Source: Geosiphon pyriformis
Taxonomy: Eukaryota; Glomeromycota; Glomeromycetes; Archaeosporales; Geosiphonaceae
DNA: 64,000 nucleotides
Direction: 5' to 3'
Assembly (NCBI GenBank): GCA_016748015.1
Contig: JAAOMT010000372.1
Coordinates: 365,400 to 429,399, forward strand
Shown: one piece after another, positions 44,282 through 55,380 of the stretch
Numbering within the stretch: the stretch's first letter is position 1
Layout of the letters: every line of letters starts with the position of its first letter
Translations under genes and position numbers: made by a program
The notes under the pieces: generated by a model
Database searches by the model: none
The model's input: the letters and a program-made list of their open reading frames with translations, nothing else
Told to the model about the DNA's origin: nothing

Positions 44282-45682
44282 AGCGACAAAAGCAACTCCT
44301 CAATTTCCAACCTACAAACTCCCCAGCGATATCGGGTCAGGCATCAATTGAAACCATCGGGACTTAAGACCCTACTTGAACGAACAAGCCACAGAAATTG
44401 TGGTCAAGCATTGTGGTAGACTTTGCCGATTTGCCTTCGACCTCTTTTAATATATATTTTTCCTCCATTCTGCAAAACTCGTGGTTCTCCTCAATGAGGC
44501 GACCGCCGACGAACATGAACTCTCAGCGAAAAGGGCGATAGCAGCTCGTCACAAGTGTCAGCAGATGGAAGACAGTCTCAGTCGTACACTATTAATCAAG
44601 GTGTATCCGAATCGTTCTCAAAAGCAACTTTTGAAGCGGTGGTTGGGCTTGACGAGATTTACTTATAATACTGTAGTCTACTGGAGTCGACATCATCGCT
44701 TTTATACCAAAATTCCCTTATTAATCAATCGTAACAGGCTTCAAATCCAACAAAAATGAACTTAAGCTTTACACAGATTTTCTGGCAGGAAAAGACGCTA
44801 ATGAACACGAAGACAAGAAACTCCAAAAAGCTGCAATATGGGGCGAGTGCAAGTTCATGAAAACTGTTTTATGTCTCGGAATGTTGCTTTGGGTTATGCA
44901 CGGTAAAACAATCGATGAAGCATTGGTTTCTAGGGAAGAATTAATTAGAAGTAATGCGAATTGACAAGGCCCTATAAGCACACTCCATGATTTCGATCCG
45001 CAACAAACAATGACAATTCTTCATTTCGAAAAAAAGAGGTATAGTAATAGGTGGCCCGTTCTTCCCAAGATAATTTCGGATGGCAAGTTTACTTACTCTC
45101 GCAAAATTAACGAGTGGAAGTTAATGTGGTCTCCATTGATCCCCTATACCTTTTACATGGTACTTTCTCACGAAAGGTGTAGGCAATATTTGGACAATCT
45201 CATTTCCCGAAATGATACGTTATTAGTATCCTTCACAAAAAATAAGAATAAAATGGCTCGGCGACTCGATAAGGCAGTTTTTCGGATGCCGCGAAAAGTT
45301 ATACATTTGCAAGGTGAAATTCACCCGAAATAGTTACATTCTTTGACCGCAAATTCGACGCCATTATAATTCCTCCTTTGAATGTCGGACATGATGAATC
45401 GCAAGACAAAAAGATTACACGAAAAACCGTCTGGAAATGCTTTTTTGGGCGCATTATCGCTTTCGACAACGTTTGATCACCAAAACCGAGGGGTTAGAGG
45501 CCCATGTTATTATCCAGAACGACGTTTACGAATCCAAGATTTGTAGTCAATTTGGCAAAATCCAAAGAATCGGAGGGTCCGAAGTGCACAACTGCCGAAA
45601 TTGTGGGATTGTGATAGATAGAGATGAAAATGGCGCTCGGGGGATTTCCGCCGGGCATTGCTTCGTGGGGCCTTGGTCCTAG
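44280..45682 (+). pseudogene. Fanzor-like (eukaryotic TnpB homologue) RNA-guided nuclease gene, broken
   Basis: Fragments in order: 'YKLPSDIGSGIN' and 'CGRLCRFAFDLF' (44320-44450); 'TLLIKVYPNRSQKQLLKRWL' with 'RFTYNTVVYWSRHHRF' (44590-44705), the N-terminal block shared with IS605 OrfB/TnpB; 'RYSNRWPVLPKIISDGKFTYSRK' (45040-45110); 'DKAVFRMPRKVIHLQGEIH' and 'RKFDAIIIPPLN' (45270-45380); 'AHYRFRQRL' (45445); and the C-terminal 'CRNCGIVIDRDENGARGI' (45590-45650), holding the last zinc-ribbon pair and the third RuvC Asp. Damage: at least three frameshifts (near 44700-44760, at about 45330 and about 45440), TGA at about 44346 and 44962, the first RuvC block (normally an L-D-P-G-x-R motif) not found, Glu of the second block apparently Asp (QNDVYESK), and one ribbon Cys replaced by Phe (CSQFG). 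Clearly inactive. Confidence 0.78.
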
Positions 45683-46108
45683 AGTGACCATGAATGACAT
45701 AATAGGAACGCTTAGTATTACCTATTATTGATGTTTTACAATCCTTCCGAACAATAAAAAACAACATTTCCATATTGCATTATAAAAGTATAGGCAACGA
45801 ATGATTTCAAATTTTAATTTTAATTTCGATCTGTTTGTTAGCACAATTGAAAAATGCGAAATTAGTGTTAATTAGTTCATTGTTTATTCCTTTTGATGAT
45901 TCAACATCTTTCCCAATTAATCTGTAATACATTTACGCCTTTTCCTAATGGAATCTCGGGTAATCTTTAAATTGTATCTAATTTCGCAGATTTCAAATAA
46001 TAAAAATACAAATTAATGAATATTTAGAACTTCACTTAATATCTCAGTCGAATGGTCAAATAATAGGCCTTTTCATTATGAAACTTTACATTTTTCTAGA
46101 AAGAAAGA
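45683..46108. other. Intergenic DNA, nothing recognised
   Basis: About 425 bp following the Fanzor stop, with AT-rich composition, no coding pattern and no clear terminal inverted repeat that could mark the end of a mobile element. Confidence 0.5.
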
Positions 46109-46283
46109 TTAATTGCCATCTTCCATGATTATATTGAAATAAGGACCACGGTGTGAATCCATCACAGCTTCTTTAATTTCGACTCCAAAGGCAGCTTTGC
46201 TCCTAATTTTGTTCCATCCTCGCTTAAATTCCAAAAAAAACAAAGTACCCACTAATCCACCTCATTTAGCATAGTCATCATTT
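46109..46283 (-). pseudogene. Isolated coding remnant, unknown family
   Basis: The minus strand reads NDDYAK then TGA then GGLVGTLFFLEFKRGWN, followed by 'KAAFGVEIKEAVMDSHRGP' and 'YFNIIMEDGN' before a TAA at 46111-46109. It has a convincing protein-like composition, and the single stop sits where Trp would fit (K-W-G-G). Upstream (46284-46350) a different frame reads 'VIDIFRVISRALSLARLTNK', so a frameshift or intron may separate two pieces. It could be the last exon of a gene whose other exons I did not find. No family is recognised. Confidence 0.4.
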
Positions 46284-47477
46284 ATTGGTTAGTCGTGCTA
46301 AACTCAAGGCCCTCGAAATAACACGAAAAATATCAATAACCTTGACTATGTCCATAGGAATGTGTTAGATTTTTTTAAGAAGACCTTTTCCAATGTAAAT
46401 ATGGTTATCACAAAAAACAACCGAAAATTTAATCAAGTTCAGGTCTTTGTAATTTTCCCACCTTTGCTAATTTTCTCAGTCTCAATTTTTCTTTTCACTT
46501 TCCGCTATCAAAATTGGATTGGAAGAACGATTTTATTTACTTGTTTTCATGATCAGTAGTTTTTTTTCACTATTGGCTTCAAAAAATTTTCATCAAAATT
46601 TGAGCAAGTTCCTCCATCAAATATGTTTGCAATTCTTTATTGTAATCATAAAAGATTGAGTTGTTTGCTATCCATGAAATTTGAGTCTTAGAAAGTATCT
46701 TTTTATCAGTTCAAATTTTCCTCGGACTAAAATTCTCAAATATGAAAAAATAGGCACTCCCAAAATACAAAATGACAATCTTTTTTGTAAAAAGGTCAAT
46801 CTTCAATCTTTTACAAATAGGAAAACCTTTAATTGGCTTCTCCGATAGAATATTTTGGAGAGAGGGATTTAATAGGTTCTAGTTTCTAGATTCCAAAACA
46901 CGTTTGAAATCTACAGGAAGTTTAAAGATCTTACTTGATGTGGGACTCTTGGATTTTAACTATTGATGCAAGAATATGGCTTTTTTAAAAAATTATTTCT
47001 TGATTCCTAATATTGGGCTTTATTTTTGGGCAAGATTTTTTCAAAATATTAAAGCTTCGATTCTCTTCAATTTACACGGCATGATACCAATTTTTTGGTT
47101 CGTCTCATTCCTTAAAATCATTTCTTGATCATTTATAATTTTCCTGCATTTAAATCAAAGCTTTTTAAAGCAACAAAATTTTTAAGATTGTCAGTAATTG
47201 CCCAAAATCGAAAATCTGGTACAAAAGATGCCCAAATTACATAATAAAATTCCCATATATGTTGCTTTTGGCGTTCTTGAGTTCAACAACAATGTAAAAA
47301 AGGTTTGACAACTGAAAAATAGTGGTTTAGTTGGTCATTCTCCGAAATAGCTTTCTATATGAAAATATTCTTACGGAAAATATTCTTAATAATAATAATA
47401 AAACAAAAATTTAGGGTTCTTTTGAAGCTGGATTCTTGGACCCCAAATTTGTATTCAGTGAAGGTTACACATGAATA
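46284..47477. other. Region upstream of the tandem kinase gene, no clear gene
   Basis: About 1.2 kb. The short frame 46362-46559 (MLDFFKKTFSNVNMV..) is Phe/Ile-rich and I do not support it as a gene. Around 46600-47300 there are several phrases that look like worn coding sequence on the minus strand, but no frame holds for more than about 25 codons. It should contain the promoter of the gene starting at 47478. Confidence 0.4.
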
Positions 47478-50400
47478 ATGGAACAAATCCTAGCACGCAA
47501 AATGTCAGCTATTACGATTGACCCAAACATGGGCTACGACTTTAAATATGATCCTGAACGGTTTCAAAAATCCTTGGACAGACCGCCGCCGATTAAATTG
47601 CCCCAAGATTGTGATAATTGTCAAGACTATTATGTCGACAGTGAAACGTGTTTCATTTGTGAAAAGAAACAATTGCCAGATATGTGGACAAGTGGTGATT
47701 CAGAAATAGACCGCTTTCTTCGAGATATTCAAATCAAAGCGACCAATCAACGAACTTATTTGCAATGGATCCCGTATGTCGAATTTACTAATATTGAGAA
47801 AATAGGAAAGATTGGAAAGAAAGAGATGTTTTCGGCATCATGGATAAAAGGAACAATAACAAAACAAATTCCTACATGGGGCGCGCAGAGTAATCCTTTG
47901 GTGATATTGAAAGAGATGGATCAAGAAGAAGAAGATATTGAGGAATTTATGGAAGAAGTATTCAAAAAATAAACTTTTGATTGTTGTCAGTATATTTTAT
48001 GATTAAATGTTGGCAGGATCAGATTGAAAATCAAAATTTATTTTCCCAAGGTTGAAGCACATTTACAATTTGGAGGTTCGATGGACTGTAGAATCTTACG
48101 ATGCTATGGAATATCTCGAAACTCAAATACAACGTCTTGGGTCATGGTCATGGAGCATTTTTCCGAAGGGGATTTAGGCCGATGTTTACGAAAATACGCT
48201 TCAAAAATGAATTGGGATATCAAAATATCCATCCTAGAAGATATCGCGAATGGGCTTGCCAGAATTCACAATTCACAATTGGCCTTAAAAGATTTTCATG
48301 GTGGAAATATTTTAATCAATGCTTTAGAAGGTCGAGCGGTGATAGCTGATATGAAATTGGTACATAGGGATGGAAAACATCCGCCTTCAAAGTTAACTGG
48401 TGTTCTACCTTATATTGCTCCTGAGATGTTGAATCGACAGCCAGTATCCTCTGCGGCAAATGTTTATTCATTTTCTATAATTATGTGGGAATTGGCGACC
48501 GGAGAACGAGCTTTTGCACATCGAGCGCATGATGACGTTTTGGGTATAGAGATTTATCGACAAGCTCGTCCAAACATTCATTCAAACATACCAAAGCCTT
48601 TTGCTAATCTTTTAAAACAATGTTGGCATCCGGATCCATTTAAAAGACCGACCGTCAAAGAAGTACTAAAAACACTTCAAAAATGGGGAGAGAAATTATG
48701 GGCATTGATTTTTACTAACATTACATCGACTATTTATGCACCTGGCGAGGATCCCGAAATTGATGCATTTCGGACGGCCGATCTTTTTTCGCAGCGCAGC
48801 AAATCTCTTGGGAGCCACGGGTAAACTACCTTCTGAGATTTAGGTCCTCATATTCATTTTTTAATTTCCAAATTCTTTGAACGGTAGTTTTGTCGATTCT
48901 GACTCATCAATGGAAAATTCGGAAGCAATTTATGAAACACGGGATTTTGATTATCCCCCTCTTGGAGGTATCATTTGCGAATATGAGAGCGACGAGGGTA
49001 AAATAATTTTAGAAATATATTATTTATATTCTTCCCTTTTTTGGTGCTTCATTCTAAATTCCATAATTATTTTAGATTTAGATTTAGAATCTTTTCCGAC
49101 AAACTTTGGTCAACTCTGGAACGAGAGTGAGGACGAGAATGGGAAAATACAAAACTCTTCCAATGGTTTCTTGGATTTGAAAAAGACTAGCGAACGAAGA
49201 GCGGTATTAAAATTCCATCGCCAATTAGAGGCAGAGAATTTTCGATTTTCTCAAAACTGGGCAAGTGGAAATATAGCTATCGATGATTTCATTCGAGAAA
49301 CTCAAGTGAATGCCGTTGATTATACAAGTTTCTTGGAATGGATACCATATGAGAAGTTCAATGAGCCTCGACAAATAGGTCGAGGTGGTTTTTCAACTAT
49401 TTATTTGGCTACTTGGCCAGAGGGTCCCACACCATTAAAAGAAACCGAACTGGAGCCCTTGACTTATCAAAAAGTGGTCTTAAAACATCTGGACTATTCC
49501 TTAAATATCACAACTGAATACATTAATGAGGTTTGTCTTGAAAATTTTTAATTGACACTAAGTGTATTTCTCTGATAGAAATTTACTTGTTTTTTATCAT
49601 ATTTTAGATAAAAGGATATTATCAATGTGCCAAAGTAGCTGGAATCCCCCTTGTGCGTTGTTACGGATTCTCACAAGACCCAGTTAGCGGCAACTATGTT
49701 ATTGTATACGAGTTTATTCCTGATGGTGATCTAGGAAATTGCCTAAAGACTCAATATCAGAAATGGCAATGGTGGGAAAAGCTTCAAATATTGTCTGGCA
49801 TCACAACAGGATTGCGCGCAATTCATAAGGCTGGTCATATTCATCGTGATTTACATCTTGGGAACATTCTCTTGGAGGGCACAAAAGCATCAATAGCTGA
49901 TATGAGTTTAAGTCGCCCTGCTGATCAATATAATACTGGGGAGGTTTATGGTGTCCTTCCGTTTATCGCTCCCGAGGTTTTATCCGGAAGACCATATACA
50001 CAAGCCGCCGATATTTATAGTTTTGCTATGATAATGTGGTCTTTAACAACCGGAGAACGTCCTTATAAAAGTCGAGAATATGATGAGAATTTTGCACTGG
50101 CGGTTTTACATGGGCTTCGGCCGACATTAGCCGAAGGTACACCTGCGTGCTATTCGGCCTTTATGAAACGTTGTTGGGATGCTAATCCCGAAAAGAGACC
50201 CACCTCAAAGCAATTGAAAAAAATTTTTTATTACTGGGAAGAGAATATGAGAGTACATGAACTGAATGATTATAGTGCTGATGCCGAATATGTTGGTGAT
50301 GACATTGAAAAAATGAAACGTCATTTATCTCAGTTCTTGGCAGCGGATGAACGAAGCTACCCTGGACAACAAAATTTTCCAACTACAGAAGTCGTTGGTG

Positions 50401-52109
50401 CTGTATATACTAGTCGTAAGTTGAACTTTGTTGGAATACGTCGAAAACCTTCAAAGCCCGAACCCGAATCCAGCCGTTCAATTGAGATTAGAGCTGGATT
50501 TTCGGAAGCATCTCGAATAAAACAAATCGATTCTTTTAACATCAATGGACGAAATTCACGTAATATAAAGTTTATTTTAAATTATTTAACGGTTGGTCTT
50601 CGAAAATGCTTTAATTTTCTCCACTTTTTAATAGCAAGCCAATCAGAAGAGGCCGAAGATATTAAAAAAATATTGACTTCGAGACAGTTTGGTAATAGTA
50701 TCCCTAATGTTAAACAGACGTGTTGAATCTTTTTAAATTCTTCAATTCAATTTTCAATATTAACTACTTTTTGATTTAAGACTTTTCGCAAAGCTCAAAA
50801 CCATCTGAAATATTCCCATTTTTGAAAGATAAAGGCAAGCAAGTACAAAAGTTACCTGAAGGTAAGGCTCCAGTGAATTTTATAAGTTTATTTTAACTTC
50901 ACACTTACACTGATTGAGATTTCGCTTGGGACACAAAAATTGGAAAAGCCTTAAGGCAAGACCCACTTTCCAGTGATCTTATCATGGATTACCAAAGTGA
51001 CGATTTTGGTAATCTTAATAAACTTGAAGACTTTTTAATATGAATTTCAACATTGAGAAACTCTTTTTTCAAAATTCCTAGAGAAAAAGTATGATTCGCA
51101 AGAACCGCCTACCCCGGCAAAAACAATTGACTATCAGCTTCGTCCTGATGGTAAAATAAGTTCACCAAAATTTTAACTCCTTTCACCATGCGACTTGCCT
51201 CTTTTAGATTTTACGTCATATGCTCAAAATTCCTCCTTAGTTACCATTTTCCGCCCCAGAAGTAGCTCGAACCTGGAAAAGAATAAATCACGCCCTGGAC
51301 ACTTTAGGCCTCGAAGTGTTTCAGGTAATCAAACTATTATATGGCAACTGTTGAGTTGCACGGCTCCTCCATTCGAATTTTTAATAATCATTTTCATGTT
51401 AATCCATAGACGCTTTTAAAGACTCCGTTGAAATATCAAAATTTGTAATCATCACTGCCCATTCCGAAAGTTCTCCCGATACTTCAAATATAAAAACCAA
51501 AGCAGGTAATCATGCTTATCAACTTGAAGCCCGAGTAAACTTTCATATTGTGATTAAATTCAGATTTTTGATATTGTCATCAACCATCTCTTCCCACAGA
51601 GCAAAGTTGGCCAAAAATGCCACTCTCACTTTCTTATGCACAAGAAGACTTTCAATCAGGTAGTAAGTCCTTTATTTCACTTTTTTTGTTGCAAATTCCA
51701 TGATTTCTAAAAAAAATTTCGTCCGCTATACCGGGGCAATTTATTCGAACCTTATCAGATGGATTAGACAATTACGGTACTGGTAAAAGGTCTTCATTCG
51801 TGTTAATTCAATTAAGATTTTTTTACTAACAGATTTACTTAATTTTCACTAATGGTCTTGGGCAATTGAGAAGCCATATGTGAGAATCATAAATTAATTT
51901 TTTGAATTTAGGAATCGATAAAATATAAGAATGCTCAATTTCTAAACCAATCTCTTATTTCAGTGCTTGAACACAACTGTAGACAACTGTTTGGGACATG
52001 TAAAACGTGTGGCAGGCCAAACATTGATTTCAGTTTTTGCTACGATTGCCGATTAGCCGATGAAAGACGTTTATTTGAAGAATCAGACGACGATGATTAT
52101 TATCAATGA
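47478..52109 (+). CDS. Tandem TKL-like kinase protein with pseudokinase-like first domain and phase-1 exon tail, 13 exons, 1160 aa
   Basis: Exons: 47478-47957, 48051-48820, 48888-48997, 49076-49530, 49608-50559, 50635-50691, 50781-50861, 50919-51008, 51082-51150, 51208-51324, 51410-51505, 51600-51659, 51964-52109 (3483 nt, all GT..AG, frame kept throughout). N-terminus: Cys knuckle CDNC..CFIC (about 44-62). Kinase 1 (about 98-380): linker WTSGDSEIDRF, degenerate Gly loop (GKIGKKEMF), Lys in VILKEMD, LKDFHGGN replacing HRDxxxxN, ADMK replacing DFG. Kinase 2 (about 515-805): linker WASGNIAIDDF, intact loop IGRGGFSTIY, VVLKHLD, HRDLHLGN, ADMS, APE. Both domains have a phase-0 intron at the same place (EFMEE|VEAH and EYINE|IKGY). 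The tail of small exons, all phase 1, ends in a CKTC..CYDC knuckle. Alternative reading: two genes (47478-48824 and 48877 onward), but only 53 bp would separate them. Confidence 0.72.
51710..51783 (+). pseudogene. Probable lost exon in the tail of the tandem kinase gene
   Basis: The frame 'IPGQFIRTLSDGLDNYGT' ends at a proper phase-1 donor (ACTG|GTAAAAGG at 51783/51784), exactly like its neighbours, but no AG acceptor exists upstream back to 51670; the sequence is 'tttctaaaaaaaatttcgtc'. Because every surrounding intron is phase 1, skipping it leaves the reading frame intact, so I left it out of the gene model. Confidence 0.5.
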
Positions 52110-52549
52110 TCCCGCAAGCAAAATCAATTTCATGAGTGGAAGGATGGGATTTTATTGAATAAAAGCAGCCTTTTTCCCGTACTCTATTTTTGGTGAAGGT
52201 AGTCAAGACCATATCTTTGTTCTTTTTGTCTCATTGCCAGGCCGTTCGCGAAAACTTTTAGAAAACAGTTTATATATGGATCTTTGTAACATAGAAATTG
52301 TATTATTAAAAAAACTGGTCAGATTTATATATCATCTTTGAAATTTTGTAAGTTTGAAAATTTTAGATTTGGTACATCAAAGATCACTGGTTCTTTTAGT
52401 TGCTAAAAATTGCTTTGTATATAGCCTGAAAAAATTTCTGAAAACTTAAATTTTTCTCAAAATAAAACTTTTGAAAAAATATTCTCAACTTTTGTTTTTG
52501 AATAGACGAAAAAAAATCAATATCTTGAACCTTCCTTTCTCCCATTTTA
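52110..52549. other. Intergenic, between convergent gene ends
   Basis: 440 bp between the stop of the tandem kinase gene (plus) and that of the dehydrogenase (minus), holding only 3' flanks. AATAAA-like words occur on both strands (52157 'gaataaaagc' on plus; 52459 'aataaaac'). No gene seen. Confidence 0.5.
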
Positions 52550-53906
52550 TTAAGAAGCATCCGCTGTTGAAGTGTCCAACTTTTGGGCAACTAAATCCTC
52601 GGAAAACTTCCAGAGCTTCTTGGCCAATTCTTCATTAGTTGCATAATTACTAGGTTCAATAACTTTAGCATCCGGAATGATATACTTTGCTCGAAGATTT
52701 TTTTCTTCAATTTCTGGACTAGTAGCAGCATATAACTGATTCAATGCACCCTCATCCGTACTTTTACCAAACAAGGCGTTATTCACGGCCAAGAAAGGTA
52801 TGACCATTTTTCCCCATGCTTGTGTAATCCCTTGAGTAAGATCGGTTTTTACTACACCAGGATGAACAGAGTTACAGTAAATCTGTTTTCCTTCGAGGCG
52901 ACGATCAAGTTCTCGGGTGAATAGAATGTTTGCAATTTTTGATTGACCATATCGTTGCCAAACGTTGTATTTTTGGGAGTTAAGATTTTCAAAGTCGATG
53001 CCACCACTTGGAACGATATTGTGGCCATAGCTGTCAAAGGATGATAAAATATGAGACGATATAGGTAAAGATGTTCTTTATGAAGTGCTGGTCCATTATT
53101 TACCTGCTGACTGTGACGATTCTTGCTGGAGCTGAAGCTTCGATCCTTGGAAGAAGAGTTGTTGTCCAAAGCTGAAATCATAATGATCAAAATATTGGAT
53201 GTGTAAATTTGAAAATTTTATCAATTAAAGGATCAAAACGTTTTAGAATAAATCATTTGTAAATTGCTTACAAAGTGCCCAAGATGGTTCGTCGCAAATT
53301 GACTTTCGATGCCATCTTCTGAAAGGCCATAGGGCCTAAAAGATTGATAGAAAATTTGAATTAAATGCCGAGAACAAAGACAAACCGAGTATCATTATGC
53401 CAAATTTCCTTTAAACGTATTCATCTCAACTTACACTGCCATAATTCCCGCATTATTCACTCTATAAGAAATTTTTTTTTAAATATTAAAAACTCAAATG
53501 ATTTATCAACACCAAATGAAGACTCACAAAATATGTATAGGTAGTCCCTTTGCAAGAAAGTCATCGGCAGCTTTCTTAATTTGCTTTAAATTCTGCAAAT
53601 CCAATTGCAAAAACTCGACTTGAGTATTTTTCGTTTCTTTTTTAATCAATTCTACCGCCGCTTCACCCTTTTCTTTGCTACGACTGCATACGAACACATG
53701 AGCCCCTTTTCGAGCAATTTCACGAGCAGTAACGAGCCCTATGCCGGTATTAGCACCGGTTATTAGAGCCACCTATATGGAAGAGATTAAAAGTTGAAGC
53801 ATTATAAAGATTCAGATATGGATTACAAAAAGAATGCAAAATCAGTTCTTACCTTGCCAGTCAGGTCTGGAATATTCTCAAAGGTAAATGGTTTTTTGCC
53901 CCACAT
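52550..53906 (-). CDS. Short-chain dehydrogenase/reductase, retinol-dehydrogenase/WWOX-like, 6 exons, 312 aa
   Basis: Exons on the minus strand, from the start: 53906-53853, 53772-53528, 53461-53435, 53335-53272, 53171-53104, 53030-52550; total 939 nt with all phases consistent. Residues: cofactor motif TGANTGIG (23-30), NNAG (102-105), catalytic YGQSK (Tyr180, Lys184) with Ser in VTVSS just before, and PGVVKTDL. The 'ESQFATNHLGHF' segment and the N-terminal 'FTFENIPDLTGK' fit the retinol dehydrogenase/WWOX-like branch of classical SDRs, NAD(P)-dependent oxidoreductases of alcohols and ketones, often on membranes. The substrate cannot be told. All catalytic residues are present. Exon 3 is only 27 bp. 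It converges with the tandem kinase gene and diverges from the PB1 gene. Confidence 0.88.
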
Positions 53907-55380
53907 TCTGATACTTATGCGGGTTGTTTGTAACTAATGGTTGATTCAATTAAATTGCAGAAATAATATTTCGGGAACTTTCAAAATGATTCTTGTCCAA
54001 ATTAATTCCTTAATGCTATACGAGCCGTGAATTTGGAAGGACAGAAAAAAAATGGACTCAATTTATCGAAATTGTTCACTATCATTTTTTGGGTGAACTG
54101 TCTCCTCCATTCTCATTGAGGTTACGGCCGTGCTACAAGCATCACGGTAATTACGCAGGTCCGATAAATGCTTTTATCGCTTTATTTTGTTTCGGATGCA
54201 GCTGACCAAAGATAGAATCCAAGAAAAAGATAAGCACGTATCTGCACAAACCAAGAGATAATCATTTGATTGTATACATCCTTTTTATTAAAAATATATT
54301 TGACTCAAAGGCAATGGCGAAAAAGGTCTTGACCAAATGAAACCTCGAAAAAATCTATTTGGAGTATTGGGCGTTTAATTATTTCTCAATTCTGATTAAG
54401 GTTTTAAATTTGGTAAATTTTTCTGTTTTGGCTAGAATTAATTTTTTAAGAACGCTCTAATGAAACTTTATTTTTTTATTAGTTTACATCTTATAAAACA
54501 TTAAATTTAATTATTTCAGTAAAAAGATTCTTGAGATTTATAGAAAGTAGCCTTTGGGAAAATATTTCGTTTCATACAAGATTTAATTCATATTTACTAT
54601 ATCGTCAATTACGAAATTCTCGAGTTTTTGTTTATATTTATATTTTGCTGGATTTTACAGTTAATTTCTTTGAATTGTTTTATTAGGTTGCTTAAATATT
54701 TGGAGAAAACAGAATGTTTTAATCGCACACATTTTTAAAAAATATTCTAAAATTAGCGACTAAGAGTACTATTTTGGTAATAAATTGATAAGAATGATTT
54801 CAAGACAAGATTGCCTTTTCTTCGATAATTTAGTATTATAAGTGTGTAATCAAATATCATCTAATTTTTTTTTTGAAATAACAATGTAAAAAGCAATATA
54901 TAGCATAAATACGGCAAAACAATAGTCGATCCATTTATCTGAATTCTTCTAAAACGATTAATAGAACAGGTTTCCTCCCCAAACTCTGGGAATATCTTAA
55001 TGAAAAGTTTACCCGATCAATTTTCTAACCAAAAGATTGACACTGAATTTCGTTTTAGCTGAGCAAATGGTTAAACAAAGCTGATACGTAATCACAAAGA
55101 TTTCTTGGCATAAAACAGCTGGTATACGTAACGTGTTGACGAAAGCTCTTTTTAAGTGAATGATGAATTCTGGAGAACTTCTTCCTGGATAAAATAAATT
55201 TGTCAAAATTTAAGAGGTTCACATTTAATTCTTGACCTGTTTATACATTTTTCTTGGCATTGAAACTAGTATTTATATTGGGTGTTGTTTGAAAAAAATT
55301 AACTGCACATGATATTATCATTTTTTAATAAATCGTTTAAGAAATAAACCAATCTTTACCTTGATCTCTTTCAAAAAATC
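53907..55380. other. Divergent intergenic region between the dehydrogenase and PB1 genes
   Basis: About 1.5 kb that must hold both promoters. AT-rich; the minus frame 55009-55206 has no domain I recognise and looks accidental. Nothing else seen. Confidence 0.5.

Noticed and set aside
48024-48877. Independent genes starting at ATG 48024 and ATG 48877
   Set aside because: Both starts lie inside introns or upstream of an in-phase splice; joined exons rebuild continuous kinase domains and 53 bp is too short for an intergenic space here.
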